A stretch of 45,082 nucleotides of DNA from Thorsellia kenyensis (GCF_042432445.1 NZ_JBHLXE010000087.1:1-45082); one strand, 5' to 3'. Numbered from the stretch's first letter, positions 15,850-25,364 are shown. The notes: a model not told the origin generated them from the letters alone. A program made the numbers and translations.

Positions 15850-16239
15850 ATAAATCCTTTTCATGACTAAAAGTGTGGGGACAAACGTGCGCCCAAATGC
15901 GCCCAAAACGTAATTATGATTGATTTTAGAAAATGATTAAATAGCGGTTAAAGTAAATACAAATAAGAAAATAAATATGGTTAGACAAATAACTGAAGAT
16001 TCTTTGAGAGATTCAAACATTGATCACTTAGATAGGCATTAAAATAAGAACGTTAATTTTTATAAAGCATGAATAGATATAGGTATAATTATGGGGACTT
16101 TGTGGGGCTTTAGTGGGGACTTTATGGGGAAATTGATATTAAATTAGGTTAAAAATAGTAAAAATGAATTTTTATAAAATATTATAAACGCTTGCTTTTG
16201 AAGTTATTTTGAATGTTTTGAACATCACCAAAGAGGAAT
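15850..16239. other. Prophage end / attachment region
   Basis: 390 gene-free bases between the integrase start and the 3' end of tRNA-Leu. They hold the integrase promoter region and the 11-bp iterons at 16092-16135. One prophage-host junction should be at or within the tRNA-Leu 3' end at about 16240. A second copy of the tRNA 3' end, expected at the other prophage border, was not found in this window. Confidence 0.5.
16092..16135 (+). repeat. Four 11-bp direct repeats, probable Int/Xis arm sites
   Basis: TGGGGACTTTG, TGGGGCTTTAG, TGGGGACTTTA and TGGGGAAATTG begin at 16092, 16103, 16114 and 16125, exactly 11 bases apart, one helical turn each. They lie about 105 bases from the tRNA-Leu 3' end. 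A related GTGTGGGGACAAACG lies upstream of int at about 15873. The period and place suit cooperative binding by the integrase arm domain or excisionase. Confidence 0.65.
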
Positions 16240-16326
16240 TGGTGCCCAGGGCGGGACTTGAACCCGCACACCCGTAAGGGCGAGGGATTTTAAATCCCTT
16301 GTGTCTACCGATTTCACCACCTGGGC
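16240..16326 (-). tRNA. leuZ: tRNA-Leu(TAA)
   Basis: 87 nt with a class II long variable arm, 3' CCA encoded. The anticodon stem AGGGA/TCCCT encloses TTTAAAA, anticodon TAA. It matches E. coli leuZ in sequence and place (glyW-cysT-leuZ beside pgsA). The prophage abuts its 3' end. Confidence 0.97.
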
Positions 16327-16342
16327 AGGTGTACTACATTTG

Positions 16343-16416
16343 TGGAGGCGCGTCCCGGAGTCGAACCGAGGTAGATGGATTTGCAATCCACTGCATGGCC
16401 ACTCTGCCAACGCGCC
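16343..16416 (-). tRNA. cysT: tRNA-Cys(GCA)
   Basis: 74 nt with an encoded CCA (GGCGCGTT...CGCGCCTCCA); the anticodon stem TGGAT/ATCCA surrounds GCA. Middle gene of the Gly-Cys-Leu operon. Confidence 0.97.
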
Positions 16417-16430
16417 CTTGTAACCATGCT

Positions 16431-16506
16431 TGGAGCGGGAAACGAGGCTCGAACTCGCGACCTCAACCTTGGCAAGGTTGCGCTCTACCAACTGAGCTAT
16501 TCCCGC
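16431..16506 (-). tRNA. glyW: tRNA-Gly(GCC)
   Basis: 76 nt, GCGGGAATAGCTCAGTTGGT at the 5' end, anticodon GCC in TTGCCAA, encoded CCA. First gene of the operon, downstream of pgsA on the same strand. Confidence 0.97.
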
Positions 16507-16556
16507 ACTGCGTAACTTACGAACTTGTTTTAGTAAGTATCGCTGAACAGGTGTGC

Positions 16557-16584
16557 ATTTTATAGATTTCTAAAAATGAGTCAA
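16557..16584 (-). promoter_or_regulatory. Promoter of the tRNA Gly-Cys-Leu operon
   Basis: TTGACT (revcomp of 16579-16584), 16-base spacer, TAAAAT (revcomp of 16557-16562), about 50 bases upstream of tRNA-Gly. Confidence 0.6.
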
Positions 16585-16689
16585 CCTCTTTTTGCAATTA
16601 TTTTAAAAAAAATGATTTAGTTGCTTCTTTTTATATCAATTCAGGCATTTTTTCATCAATTTAATTCAATTAATCCGTTATTTTTTAAC

Positions 16690-17265
16690 TTATTCCTGAG
16701 CCTCAGTTGTTACTTCACTTTGTCGCAACAAATCCGTTTTGGCAGCTTTTAGATATTGAAACATAGACCAAAAAGTTAATAGGGTTGCAATATATAAAGA
16801 AATAAAACCTGCATATTCAATCCAATTATTAGGATGCCATAACAGACAGGTAATAGCTGTCATTTGTGCAGTGGTTTTTAACTTTCCAAGCCATGAAACA
16901 GCAACTAATCCTCTTTTACCTAATTCAGCCATCCATTCCCTTAAAGAGGATATAATAATTTCCCTAGCGATTATTGTGGCTATAGGCAATGACATCCACC
17001 ATGTACTGTAATATTCCGTTAATAAAACAAGGGCAACTGCTACCATCACTTTATCAGCTACAGGATCTAAAAATGCGCCGAAAGGAGTACTTTGATTCCA
17101 ACGGCGAGCTAAAAATCCGTCAAACCAATCGGTAATGGCTGCAATCAAAAAAATGCCCGCTGTAAAAGTGTATGTCCAAGAAAATGGTAAATAAAACGCA
17201 ATTACAAAAACAGGAATCAATAAAATTCTAAAATAAGTTAATAGTATAGGAATGTTAAATGGCAT
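16690..17265 (-). CDS. pgsA: CDP-diacylglycerol-glycerol-3-phosphate 3-phosphatidyltransferase
   Basis: 191 residues. The CDP-alcohol phosphotransferase motif is complete: D49-G50-x2-A53-R54-x8-G63-x3-D67-x3-D71. Several hydrophobic segments match an inner-membrane enzyme. It makes phosphatidylglycerol phosphate, the first committed step to phosphatidylglycerol and cardiolipin. It lies directly upstream of the tRNA-Gly/Cys/Leu operon, as in E. coli. Length is close to the E. coli enzyme (182). The C-terminal extension is hydrophilic. The upstream gap to gppA is 30 bases, so the two may be cotranscribed. Confidence 0.96.
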   Translation of the reverse strand: MPFNIPILLTYFRILLIPVFVIAFYLPFSWTYTFTAGIFLIAAITDWFDGFLARRWNQSTPFGAFLDPVADKVMVAVALVLLTEYYSTWWMSLPIATIIAREIIISSLREWMAELGKRGLVAVSWLGKLKTTAQMTAITCLLWHPNNWIEYAGFISLYIATLLTFWSMFQYLKAAKTDLLRQSEVTTEAQE

Positions 17266-17295
17266 TTTAGTCTCTCTTTTTTTATAAGTTGTATG

Positions 17296-18882
17296 TCATT
17301 CTATAAATTTGGTATGAATTTTGATGTCATACTTTACTTCTTCTATGAGTTCTTGCAAACTGTTTTGAATTAAAGGGTGTTGTTTAAAATAAGCTTTTTC
17401 TACTAATAATTGTATTCCCGCCTTCTTAATATTTTTATCAAATGACTCATCATTTAATGAATTATCAAAAGACAATTTCCCTATATTTAGTAACTCTACA
17501 TTAACCGGCATGATTAATCTATCTATCCTATGAACACAACTTAAAACCGCTAGCTTAAGTAAAAACGCTAAAATCAATGCAATTTTAGGATGCATTAATT
17601 TTTGCTTATTAAATTGTATGGCTTTTATTTTTTGAGGATGTAAGGTTTGCAACCATAACGCCAATATGTTTTTTTCATGGCTAGAGAATCCAGAACCAGG
17701 AAAATGATTAAGTAAATATGTACTATGCTGATTGGCATTTTTTAATCCTACTATCAGCCCTAATTCATGAAGTTCAGCTCCTGAAATAATAAGATTAACT
17801 ATTTGTTTTTGCAGTTTTAACTGGCTGCATTGCAATAAATACTTCTCAACTTGATTTGTTACCCTTCTAGCTTGGGCCGTATCTACTTGATAATGTTTTT
17901 GAATGCGCTTTATCATGGTTTTTGGTTCTATCGAACTGTCATTTATATCTTTCATTAGTGCATACATTAATCCCTCACGCAACGCGCCATCAGTCGGCAT
18001 GAGTGCTTCTATATCGAAGACTTCGAAAAGAGCAATTAAAATAGATAGTCCACTTGGCAATACTGTGGCTTTATCAAAAAAAAGTCCTTTAATGTTTAAA
18101 TTTTTTATTGTCCCTATGGATAGGATTTTATTTTGCAAGGAATACAAGAAATCACGAGATATAAAGGGGCCTTTTTTTTCAGCAAGTAAAATTTCATTAA
18201 GGGTTTGGACCGTTCCACAGGCACTGATGACCATATCCCACTGCAAATTAATCAATTGAGGAGACAGGGTCTCAAATAATTTTTTCGCTGCTTTAATTGC
18301 ATGTTGAAAATTATCCGCATTAACCTCATCATTTGGGAAAAATTGTTGCTTCCATGTTACGCACCCTAATGAGAGACTGGCTAAGAATTTGATCTCTGCT
18401 CCGTCACCAACTATAACTTCTGTACTAGCCCCACCTATATCAAAGACAAACGGTTTATTCACTGAAGCAATACTCTTTGAGGCTCCTAGATATATAAGCC
18501 TAGCTTCTTCTTCCCCATCTATAACTTGGATTTTATGCCCTAAAATTTCATTCGCTTGCTTTAGAAAAGTCTCTCGATTTTCTGCTAATCTGAGTGTTGC
18601 TGTTGCAACACTTTTTATATTTTTAGCATCAAAATGTCCTATCCTATCAGCAAAAAGTCTTATACATTCAATACCCCTTGCTATGGCCTCATCACTCAAA
18701 TTAAATGAGGCATCAAGTCCATTTGCTAATTGAACTTTTCGCCGTAATCGGCTAACTGGATAAAGGTGTCCTTCTGAATACCTAGCAATCAATAAATGAA
18801 AACTATTAGACCCTAGATCTATAACACCAAAAAATTCATTTTCCTTTAGTTCTTGAAATGTCATATGCGCAATATCAATCAT
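17296..18882 (-). CDS. gppA: Ppx/GppA-family phosphatase (pppGpp/polyphosphate)
   Basis: 528 residues. The actin-like ATPase phosphate loops are clear: FFGVIDLGSNSFHLLIARY at 17-35 and FDIGGASTEVIVGDG near 147. These are followed by the HD-like C-terminal helical domain. Ppx hydrolyses polyphosphate; GppA converts pppGpp to ppGpp and also acts on polyphosphate. The neighbour rhlB, with a 4-base ATGA overlap, favours gppA, as in E. coli, but sequence alone does not separate the two. It is slightly longer than E. coli GppA (494) or Ppx (513). The ATG at 18882 keeps the overlap; an ATG seven codons in is the alternative. Confidence 0.88.
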   Translation of the reverse strand: MIDIAHMTFQELKENEFFGVIDLGSNSFHLLIARYSEGHLYPVSRLRRKVQLANGLDASFNLSDEAIARGIECIRLFADRIGHFDAKNIKSVATATLRLAENRETFLKQANEILGHKIQVIDGEEEARLIYLGASKSIASVNKPFVFDIGGASTEVIVGDGAEIKFLASLSLGCVTWKQQFFPNDEVNADNFQHAIKAAKKLFETLSPQLINLQWDMVISACGTVQTLNEILLAEKKGPFISRDFLYSLQNKILSIGTIKNLNIKGLFFDKATVLPSGLSILIALFEVFDIEALMPTDGALREGLMYALMKDINDSSIEPKTMIKRIQKHYQVDTAQARRVTNQVEKYLLQCSQLKLQKQIVNLIISGAELHELGLIVGLKNANQHSTYLLNHFPGSGFSSHEKNILALWLQTLHPQKIKAIQFNKQKLMHPKIALILAFLLKLAVLSCVHRIDRLIMPVNVELLNIGKLSFDNSLNDESFDKNIKKAGIQLLVEKAYFKQHPLIQNSLQELIEEVKYDIKIHTKFIE

Positions 18883-20183
18883 AAGCTCTGTGTTTGAGGC
18901 TTAGGCGTTCTACGATTCCTATTGAAATTTGAATGCCTTCTTGGACCACGAGTATCATTACGGTTACCAGCCTTATTATTAAATACCTTGGTTGCAGGTT
19001 TTATATCCGTCAACATTTTAGTCGGGTCATAGTGTGTAACAGGAATTTGATGACCAATGTATGTTTCAATTACAGGCAAATTAATTGAGTAATCTTCACA
19101 AGCGAAACTGATTGCATGTCCATTAGCTCCTGCTCTACCTGTTCGACCAATACGATGTACATAATCATCGCACTCGTCAGGCAGATCATAGTTAAACACA
19201 TGTGTCACCATAGGAATGTGCAATCCTCTTGCAGCCACATCCGTAGCAACCAAAATATCTAGATCCCCTTTCGTAAAAGCTTCCAATATCGCAATTCTTT
19301 TCTTTTGCGGTACGTCCCCTGTTAATAAACCCACACGATGGCCATCTGCATCTAAATAGCCCCATACATTTTCACAGCTTTGCTTTGTGTTAGCAAAAAT
19401 TATGGCGCGTTCAGGCCACTCCTCTTCTAGTAGTGTTAATATCAAAGGGATTTTGTCGGTCATAGCCGGATAAAACAATTCTTCTTTTATTCTATGCCCT
19501 GTTTTTTGTTCTGGTTCTACTTCAATATAGACTGCATTGTTCATGTGTTCAAAAGCAAGTTCTCTAACTTTATACGAAAGCGTTGCAGAAAAAATCATAC
19601 TTAGTCTTTTGGTTGGACTAGGTAATCTTCTAAAGATCCAGCGAATATCATTGATAAAACCTAAGTCAAACATTCGATCAGCTTCATCCAGAACAATCAC
19701 TTCTATCGCAGCTAGTGAAACTATATTTTGTTTTGTAAAGTCAATAATTCTTCCAGTGGTACCAATAAGTAAATCTATTCCTTGTTCAATTTGTCTAGTT
19801 TGCTTTTCATATCCCTCTCCGCCATAGGCAAGCCCAATTGAAAAGTTCAGTTTATCCGCTAAAAATTTAGCATCATTCGCAATTTGTACAGCAAGTTCCC
19901 TTGTTGGAGCTATAATAATCGCTCTAGGTTGATTTTTTTGTTTATCTTGAGGAGCAAATTGGTTTCTTAAAAGATGGTTAAATGTTGCGATTAAAAAAGA
20001 TAGTGTTTTACCTGTGCCTGTTTGCGCTTGTCCTGCGACATCTTTCGCAGTTAATGTCAAAGGCAGTGTTTGCGCTTGGATTGGTGTACATAAAGACAAC
20101 CCTTTTTCTTCAAGTGCACTTAAAATATCAGAGTGTAAAGGAAAATCTTTAAAGTTTTTTTGTGTTAAATGAGAATGTTGCAT
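18879..20183 (-). CDS. rhlB: ATP-dependent RNA helicase RhlB (DEAD-box)
   Basis: 434 residues with every DEAD-box motif: Q motif around 25-42, AQTGTGKT 53-60, PTRELA 93-98, GTTGR 141-145, DEAD 166-169, SAT 199-201, ARGLHIP and HRIGRTGRAG in the C-terminal lobe. A basic tail (NRNDTRGPRRHSNFNRNRR) resembles RhlB tails that bind RNA or RNase E. Known role: unwinds structured RNA for the degradosome. First gene of rhlB-gppA; the 420-base upstream gap carries its promoter. rraB, the RNase E regulator gene, is encoded divergently next door. Confidence 0.95.
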   Translation of the reverse strand: MQHSHLTQKNFKDFPLHSDILSALEEKGLSLCTPIQAQTLPLTLTAKDVAGQAQTGTGKTLSFLIATFNHLLRNQFAPQDKQKNQPRAIIIAPTRELAVQIANDAKFLADKLNFSIGLAYGGEGYEKQTRQIEQGIDLLIGTTGRIIDFTKQNIVSLAAIEVIVLDEADRMFDLGFINDIRWIFRRLPSPTKRLSMIFSATLSYKVRELAFEHMNNAVYIEVEPEQKTGHRIKEELFYPAMTDKIPLILTLLEEEWPERAIIFANTKQSCENVWGYLDADGHRVGLLTGDVPQKKRIAILEAFTKGDLDILVATDVAARGLHIPMVTHVFNYDLPDECDDYVHRIGRTGRAGANGHAISFACEDYSINLPVIETYIGHQIPVTHYDPTKMLTDIKPATKVFNNKAGNRNDTRGPRRHSNFNRNRRTPKPQTQSL

Positions 20184-20605
20184 AAATTACCAAATTAATG
20201 TTGCTACAAAATAAAAAATTTGAAAAATTGTCTATTAATCAAAAAATGAGTATGTATAGATTATGGACTATATTAGCAAAAAAATGTAACCTTTTTTTAT
20301 TGATTTAAAGCATTTTTTCAAATAATTGTGATATCAAGTTCGATTTATTCATTATTTACTCTAATCATAATTGAAATTTCTATTCAATAAGCAAAGACAA
20401 GTGTATGATGATGGAGAACATTCGATATTTTTATGATTTAAATGTTTAAACCACATTAATTCTTATATGTGATGCATTTTTGACATGCTCCTTTAATCCG
20501 TTTAATCATATTTACATAATTGATTTTAGTTAATTGCAAAATTAAGCTCTAAATGATTTATTATCTTTACTATTTTTTTATTCCAACACAATTAAGGATA
20601 ACTCT
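20184..20605. other. Divergent intergenic region between rhlB and rraB
   Basis: 422 AT-rich bases between divergent genes, presumably containing both promoters. I see no gene, repeat or unambiguous promoter pair. Long poly-A/T tracts make any single -10 call unreliable. Confidence 0.4.
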
Positions 20606-21013
20606 ATGGCGATTACTTACCCAGAATTGAACAAAGAAAATCAACTTCGTTTTACAGAATTAAAAAAAGAAACTGCACAAATTATCCAAAACCTATTAGA
20701 CGATGGCAGTTTACCTGACGTAGATTACCTTATTGAGCACCATTTCTATAGTGCTGATGCAGCCTTATTGGAGAAAATGGCATGCCACGCTATTCAAGTA
20801 GATCTTCACGTAACTGAGGAGGAAGAATTTGAAGATGAAGAAACAGGTGAATTATTATTTACTTGCGATATCATTTTTGAAATTCCACTTGATGGAAATA
20901 TAATCAACGATCAAATTAAATTGATGCTTCAAATGAGTCAGCATTTTAATGTTGAATATGACGGTTGGGGTACTTACTTTGAAGATGGCTCAGAAGAATT
21001 AGAAGAAATCTAA
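20606..21013 (+). CDS. rraB: Regulator of ribonuclease E activity B
   Basis: 135 residues. LLDDGSLPDVDYLIEHHFYS near 30-50 and the C-terminal HFNVEYDGWGTYFEDGSEE are diagnostic of RraB (YjgD). The protein is very acidic, as in E. coli. Known role: binds the C-terminal scaffold of RNase E and lowers mRNA decay. The start ATG is preceded by AAGGATAACTCT. It is shorter than the E. coli protein by a short acidic tail. Confidence 0.95.
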   Translation: MAITYPELNKENQLRFTELKKETAQIIQNLLDDGSLPDVDYLIEHHFYSADAALLEKMACHAIQVDLHVTEEEEFEDEETGELLFTCDIIFEIPLDGNIINDQIKLMLQMSQHFNVEYDGWGTYFEDGSEELEEI

Positions 21014-21223
21014 CTTTTATTTTTCTTTGTTCTCTATATTCCTTTTTATTGTATACTCATTTAAAACTGTACATATTTTTACTAAAACTCTAGTTAATTA
21101 TTTTTATAACTTCTTATTTCTCTAGTTTTTTACCCAGTGAAATAAGAAGTATTGCCCTTCATATTCCATATCTCACGACTTTTAGTCTATTTTTTCCTAT
21201 CACAGCAAATTTTTAATTTATGA

Positions 21224-21243
21224 GAAACGACTTCGTTTTTTTA
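21224..21243 (+). terminator. Terminator between convergent rraB and hemN
   Basis: AAACGA-CT-TCGTTT hairpin followed by Ts on the plus strand, and a shorter T-rich run on the minus strand. It lies between two convergent genes and may serve both. Confidence 0.6.
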
Positions 21244-21275
21244 TAACTAATAACCGATTGTACTCTATCTTATAA

Positions 21276-22661
21276 CTAAACAATTTTTGAGAACTTAATC
21301 AACCTAACTTGCTTTTGTTGTAAATACTTATCAAATTGCATTGCAATTGCTCTTATCAAAAACCATCCTTTAGTAGTTACCTCAAGAGAATCTGAGTTTA
21401 AAACACATAGTTCCTCTTCAACGAGTGAGTTTATCTTCAGCAATTCTCGGCTAAAGTAGGTTTGAAAATTTATGCTATATTTATCTTCTATCTCAGTGAA
21501 ACTGATTTTTCCTTTGCACATTAACTGCATAATCACTTCATTACGTAATAAATCATCTTTACTTAGTGAGTATCCTCTTAAAGTAGGCAGTTTATTCTGC
21601 TCGACTGCCTCTACATAGTCATCTAACTCTTTGTGATTCTGTGCATAATGGCCATTAATATGACTAATCGCAGAAACCCCAAAAGCAATTAAATTACTTT
21701 TGGCGTGCGTTGAATAGCCCTGAAAATTTCTTTGTAATTCTCCCCTTTTTTTTGCTATCGCCAACGGATCATCAGGTAAAGCAAAATGATCCATTCCTAT
21801 GTAGATATAGCCTGCTTTTGTTAACTCGTAAATTGCCATACTAAGCAGTTTGAGTCTTTCATCTGCACTAGGTAAATCTTCTTCATTTATCCGTCTTTGC
21901 GGTTTAAACCGTTCAGGAATGTGAGCATAAGCATAAAGTGCAACTCGGTCAGGTCTTAAATCTAAAAGTGTTTCTAAACTATGGGAAAATGTTTCTTCTG
22001 TTTGCTTCGGTAAGCCGTAAATCATATCCATATTAATTGAGGGTATACCTAGTTTTTTTGCTGTCAAATAAAGTTCTGCAACTTGTCTGAAAGGTTGAAT
22101 TCGGTGTACTGCTTTTTGAACATCCCCATCAAAATCTTGAACTCCGATACTAATTCTATTAAATCCTAACGTTTGAAGATATATTAATCGTTTATGATCT
22201 ACTGTGCGAGGATCTATTTCAATTCCACACTCAAGATCTTCTGTAACATCAAAATATTTTTTTACTTCTAATAGTATTTTAGCTATTTGCTCATCTGATA
22301 TATATGTTGGGGTACCTCCACCAAAATGGATTTGACCAACTTTAATTTTTTTATCAAAATGAGATGAGACTAACGCTATTTCTTTAAGTAAAATGTCTAC
22401 ATAACTGTCTGCACGGTATTGATGCATTGTAATCACTTTATTACACGCACAATAAAAGCAGACTGATTTACAAAAAGGAATGTGAAAATAAAGTGAATTT
22501 ATTTCATTAGTTGCATCTTTTTCTAATAAACTTAGCGTATTTTTATGCGTTTGTTCATTATAGCTGGAATTAAATTTATCCGCTGTAGGATAAGAGGTAT
22601 ATCTTGGCCCTGCTTTATCCATTTTGGCTATCAGTTCTTTAGGTAGAATTAATTCAGGCAT
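21276..22661 (-). CDS. hemN: Oxygen-independent coproporphyrinogen III oxidase
   Basis: 461 residues. The radical-SAM cluster motif is C64-x3-C68-x2-C71-x-C73 (FCKSVCFYCACNK), preceded by YFHIPF and followed by QIHFGGGTPTY and GIEIDPRTVD. The RYTSYPTADKF near residue 20 is typical of true HemN rather than HemW. It converts coproporphyrinogen III to protoporphyrinogen IX without oxygen in haem synthesis. Length equals E. coli HemN (457). I looked for an FNR-type TTGAT-N4-ATCAA box in the 240-base upstream region and saw none. Confidence 0.96.
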   Translation of the reverse strand: MPELILPKELIAKMDKAGPRYTSYPTADKFNSSYNEQTHKNTLSLLEKDATNEINSLYFHIPFCKSVCFYCACNKVITMHQYRADSYVDILLKEIALVSSHFDKKIKVGQIHFGGGTPTYISDEQIAKILLEVKKYFDVTEDLECGIEIDPRTVDHKRLIYLQTLGFNRISIGVQDFDGDVQKAVHRIQPFRQVAELYLTAKKLGIPSINMDMIYGLPKQTEETFSHSLETLLDLRPDRVALYAYAHIPERFKPQRRINEEDLPSADERLKLLSMAIYELTKAGYIYIGMDHFALPDDPLAIAKKRGELQRNFQGYSTHAKSNLIAFGVSAISHINGHYAQNHKELDDYVEAVEQNKLPTLRGYSLSKDDLLRNEVIMQLMCKGKISFTEIEDKYSINFQTYFSRELLKINSLVEEELCVLNSDSLEVTTKGWFLIRAIAMQFDKYLQQKQVRLIKFSKIV

Positions 22662-22901
22662 AGTTACCTCAATCAGAAAAATAGATGTTGAAATTTGTTT
22701 ACATACTTAATGAATTTATCGTTATTAGATGCAAATTTTAACTTATTTGATTTTTTTAGGATTTGATATATAACAAAAAAGTATATTTTAACATGGATCT
22801 GTTGTTACTTATTTATTTTTTTAATAATAACAACCTACCTACTTATGTACATAATAATTTACACAATGAGATTTATTTATACTAATTAAAATGGAAAATT
22901 T

Positions 22902-23555
22902 ATGACTTGGAATGATTTTTTTAATTTACCTGAGACTGAGAGTCTACTAAGCACTATTTTGTTGCAGATTCAAAATGAAAGAAAAAAAAAGACCATTTAT
23001 CCAACCGATGAAAAATTATTTAATGCCTTTGAGCTCACCCCTCTAAATGAGATTAAAATTGTCATACTAGGTCAGGATCCTTATCATGGCCCTAATCAAG
23101 CAAATGGATTAGCCTTCTCTGTCAATAAAGGAGTCGCAATTCCTCCTTCATTAAAAAATATTTATAAGGCAATTTCTTATGATTACCCAGAACAAACAAT
23201 TCCTACTGATGGAGATTTAAGCTTTCTTGCAAAACAAGGTGTTTTTTTATTGAATGCAACATTAACTGTAGAAGCAAATGAAGCCAATTCCCATTCAAAT
23301 ATTGGTTGGCAATTTTTTACTGATGAAGTTATTAGAACGATCAATAAGCATAGACAAGGAGTTATATTTTTACTTTGGGGGAAATATGCCCAAAAAAAAT
23401 CAGCTTTAATTGATGAAAAAAAGCATTACATATTAAAAGCCCCTCACCCTTCACCTTTGTCTGCTCATAGGGGATTTATTACCTGTGGTCATTTCAAGCA
23501 AAGCAATAGTTTATTACAAAGAAATAATCAGGACATCATCAATTGGACGATGTAG
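22902..23555 (+). CDS. ung: Uracil-DNA glycosylase
   Basis: 217 residues. Water-activating loop GQDPYHGP at 57-64 (Asp59 catalytic), FLLNATLTVE in the uracil pocket, and the DNA-intercalating loop HPSPLSAHRG at 182-191. Full family-1 UDG length. It removes uracil from DNA at the start of base excision repair. It stands alone between hemN (divergent) and nlpD (convergent). Confidence 0.97.
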   Translation: MTWNDFFNLPETESLLSTILLQIQNERKKKTIYPTDEKLFNAFELTPLNEIKIVILGQDPYHGPNQANGLAFSVNKGVAIPPSLKNIYKAISYDYPEQTIPTDGDLSFLAKQGVFLLNATLTVEANEANSHSNIGWQFFTDEVIRTINKHRQGVIFLLWGKYAQKKSALIDEKKHYILKAPHPSPLSAHRGFITCGHFKQSNSLLQRNNQDIINWTM

Positions 23556-24127
23556 GCAAGTTAAATTAATATACGTTATCATAGGTCTTTTTAAACAAAT
23601 AGAATAAAGTCTGTTGCCAGTAACACTATTCACTAAATTATGACAAACAACGAAGGGAATAAGTTATAAATAAACCAAAAGGCTATCTTCTCCTTACCTA
23701 AGAGATTTTGGCTATTTATTTAAGTCTTACTCAAAGAGCTCCTGTTTTGCGAAGATTTATAGTGATAGACAACTCCTTGATCACTTCTATTCTTCTTTTT
23801 CTTTATCCAATATGCTCAATTGACTGAAGATGCAAGTTTATAATTACTTAACACCGATTGAGTAGCAATCAGAATAGAACTCTGTCGTAACTTGATATAA
23901 CTTCTGTTGATTAAGAGTCTCAGGTACGCTCTGCAAATAAAAAAATCTTAATCTTATTATCGTCAACATTCAACTTGACCTCGAAGACAATTTTTTTCTT
24001 TCGAATTTAGGTGTTTTGCACTTATTTAATTTGATGTTTTCGCTATGCTTTGAACTTATGAAAATATCAGCCTATCAAACTATTGATTTACTCGTTTCAA
24101 AGGATTCGATAGGCTAATAATTTACTA
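23556..24127. other. Gene-free gap where rpoS would be expected
   Basis: 572 bases downstream of nlpD, the position of rpoS in enterobacteria. No open frame of size and no sigma-factor motif was seen in any frame. Near 24069-24116 there is an inverted repeat AGCCTATC/GATAGGCT with a long loop that might be a weak nlpD terminator. Otherwise unexplained. Confidence 0.45.
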
Positions 24128-25231
24128 TTATTTTGCTGGTAAAAATGGAATTGGATCGGTAGAAACGCCTTTATATCTGATTTCGAAATAAAGTTTTACT
24201 CTATCCGTTCCTGTATTTCCCATAGTTGCAATTTGCTGTCCTCCTTGAACGCTCTCGCCTTCAGTGATCATAATCGTATCATTATGGGCATAAGCACTCA
24301 GGTATTCATCGTCATGGTTTATAATGATTAAGTTACCGTAGCCCGCAAGTGCATTACCTGCATAAACAACTTTACCGCCTTTAGACGCAAATACAGGTTG
24401 ACCTTGTACACCCGAAATTTCAATTCCTTTACTTCCACCATCAGCTTTAGAAAATCCAAGTATTACGTTGCCTTCAGTTGGCCATCTAAAACCTTTAGAG
24501 CTTACCTGACTTAAAGACCCACTACTCATGTTTGCAGAGGTGGATGAGACAGCAGGATTAGCTTGTGAAAGCATTTTTCCACTACTCGCCGCTTGTGGCT
24601 GTGATTGAGGTTCTGAATTAGTGTAAAAAGTTGAAGAAGCAGCATAACCTTGCTGAGAATTATACGTGGTAGGATTAACTTGGTTAGAAATGGTTAATTG
24701 TTGCCCTGAATTTAGAGCGTACGGATAGGTCAAGCCATTTAAACTTGCAAGTTCATTGACATTTGAACCTGTTATCCAAGCAACATAAAAAAGGGTATCT
24801 CCCGGTTGTACTGTGTATGTCGTGCCAGAAAAACTTCCTTTTGGAATCGAGTTATAGTCTCTTTGAGGCACCTGAGAGGTTGTCATAGCTTGATTATATT
24901 GAGTGTTTGGCGTATTTTGGACAGGTTGAGAATTTAAGTTCATAGGCTGATAGCCTGTTGATTGTTGTGTATTGAATGAACTACTACTTCCTTCTGGTTG
25001 TAATGGGACAATCCCTACACTACCAGAACCCTCTTGCTGATATATTTGTCCTGATTGTGCCATTGAGTCTACATTGCCATTTACAGAAACAACTGGCGCA
25101 GGCCCTTCATTGCGTGCACAACCAGACAAAATTATAGAAACCAAAATGGCTGGTAGTGTGTAAGTCAATTTCAAGCGATTCAAGGTTTGTTTATTTTTCA
25201 TTTTTACGTCTAGTGAATTGGGTAAATTCAT
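24128..25231 (-). CDS. nlpD: Murein hydrolase activator lipoprotein NlpD
   Basis: 367 residues: signal peptide with lipobox LSGC at 35-38 (Cys38 lipidated), a low-complexity Ser/Gln linker, LysM domain 138-182 (YTVQPGDTLFYVAWITG), and a LytM/M23 domain from about 250. The M23 zinc ligands are missing (NHDDEYLSAYAHND, and no HxH), as in E. coli NlpD, which activates AmiC rather than cutting murein itself. The start at 25231 is chosen for the AGGGG SD; an internal Met at residue 11 lacks one. It follows pcm on the same strand. rpoS is not downstream. Confidence 0.94.
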   Translation of the reverse strand: MNLPNSLDVKMKNKQTLNRLKLTYTLPAILVSIILSGCARNEGPAPVVSVNGNVDSMAQSGQIYQQEGSGSVGIVPLQPEGSSSSFNTQQSTGYQPMNLNSQPVQNTPNTQYNQAMTTSQVPQRDYNSIPKGSFSGTTYTVQPGDTLFYVAWITGSNVNELASLNGLTYPYALNSGQQLTISNQVNPTTYNSQQGYAASSTFYTNSEPQSQPQAASSGKMLSQANPAVSSTSANMSSGSLSQVSSKGFRWPTEGNVILGFSKADGGSKGIEISGVQGQPVFASKGGKVVYAGNALAGYGNLIIINHDDEYLSAYAHNDTIMITEGESVQGGQQIATMGNTGTDRVKLYFEIRYKGVSTDPIPFLPAK

Positions 25232-25364
25232 AGGATCCCCTGCTTATTTTATGGCCAGATAGATTATCAAAAGCCGTTGTAAGTAATAAGAAATATTAGT
25301 TTCTTACTGCAATAAATTCAAAAGATTATACACAATGTTTTTAACTTGGTCTATTTGAAGGAGA

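Noticed and set aside
16225..16565. Open frames on both strands over the tRNA-Gly/Cys/Leu genes, and another at 32981-33223.
   Set aside because: They translate tRNA sequence; no gene.
22662..22901. Possible FNR box upstream of hemN.
   Set aside because: No TTGAT-N4-ATCAA dyad; only loosely similar AT-rich words.
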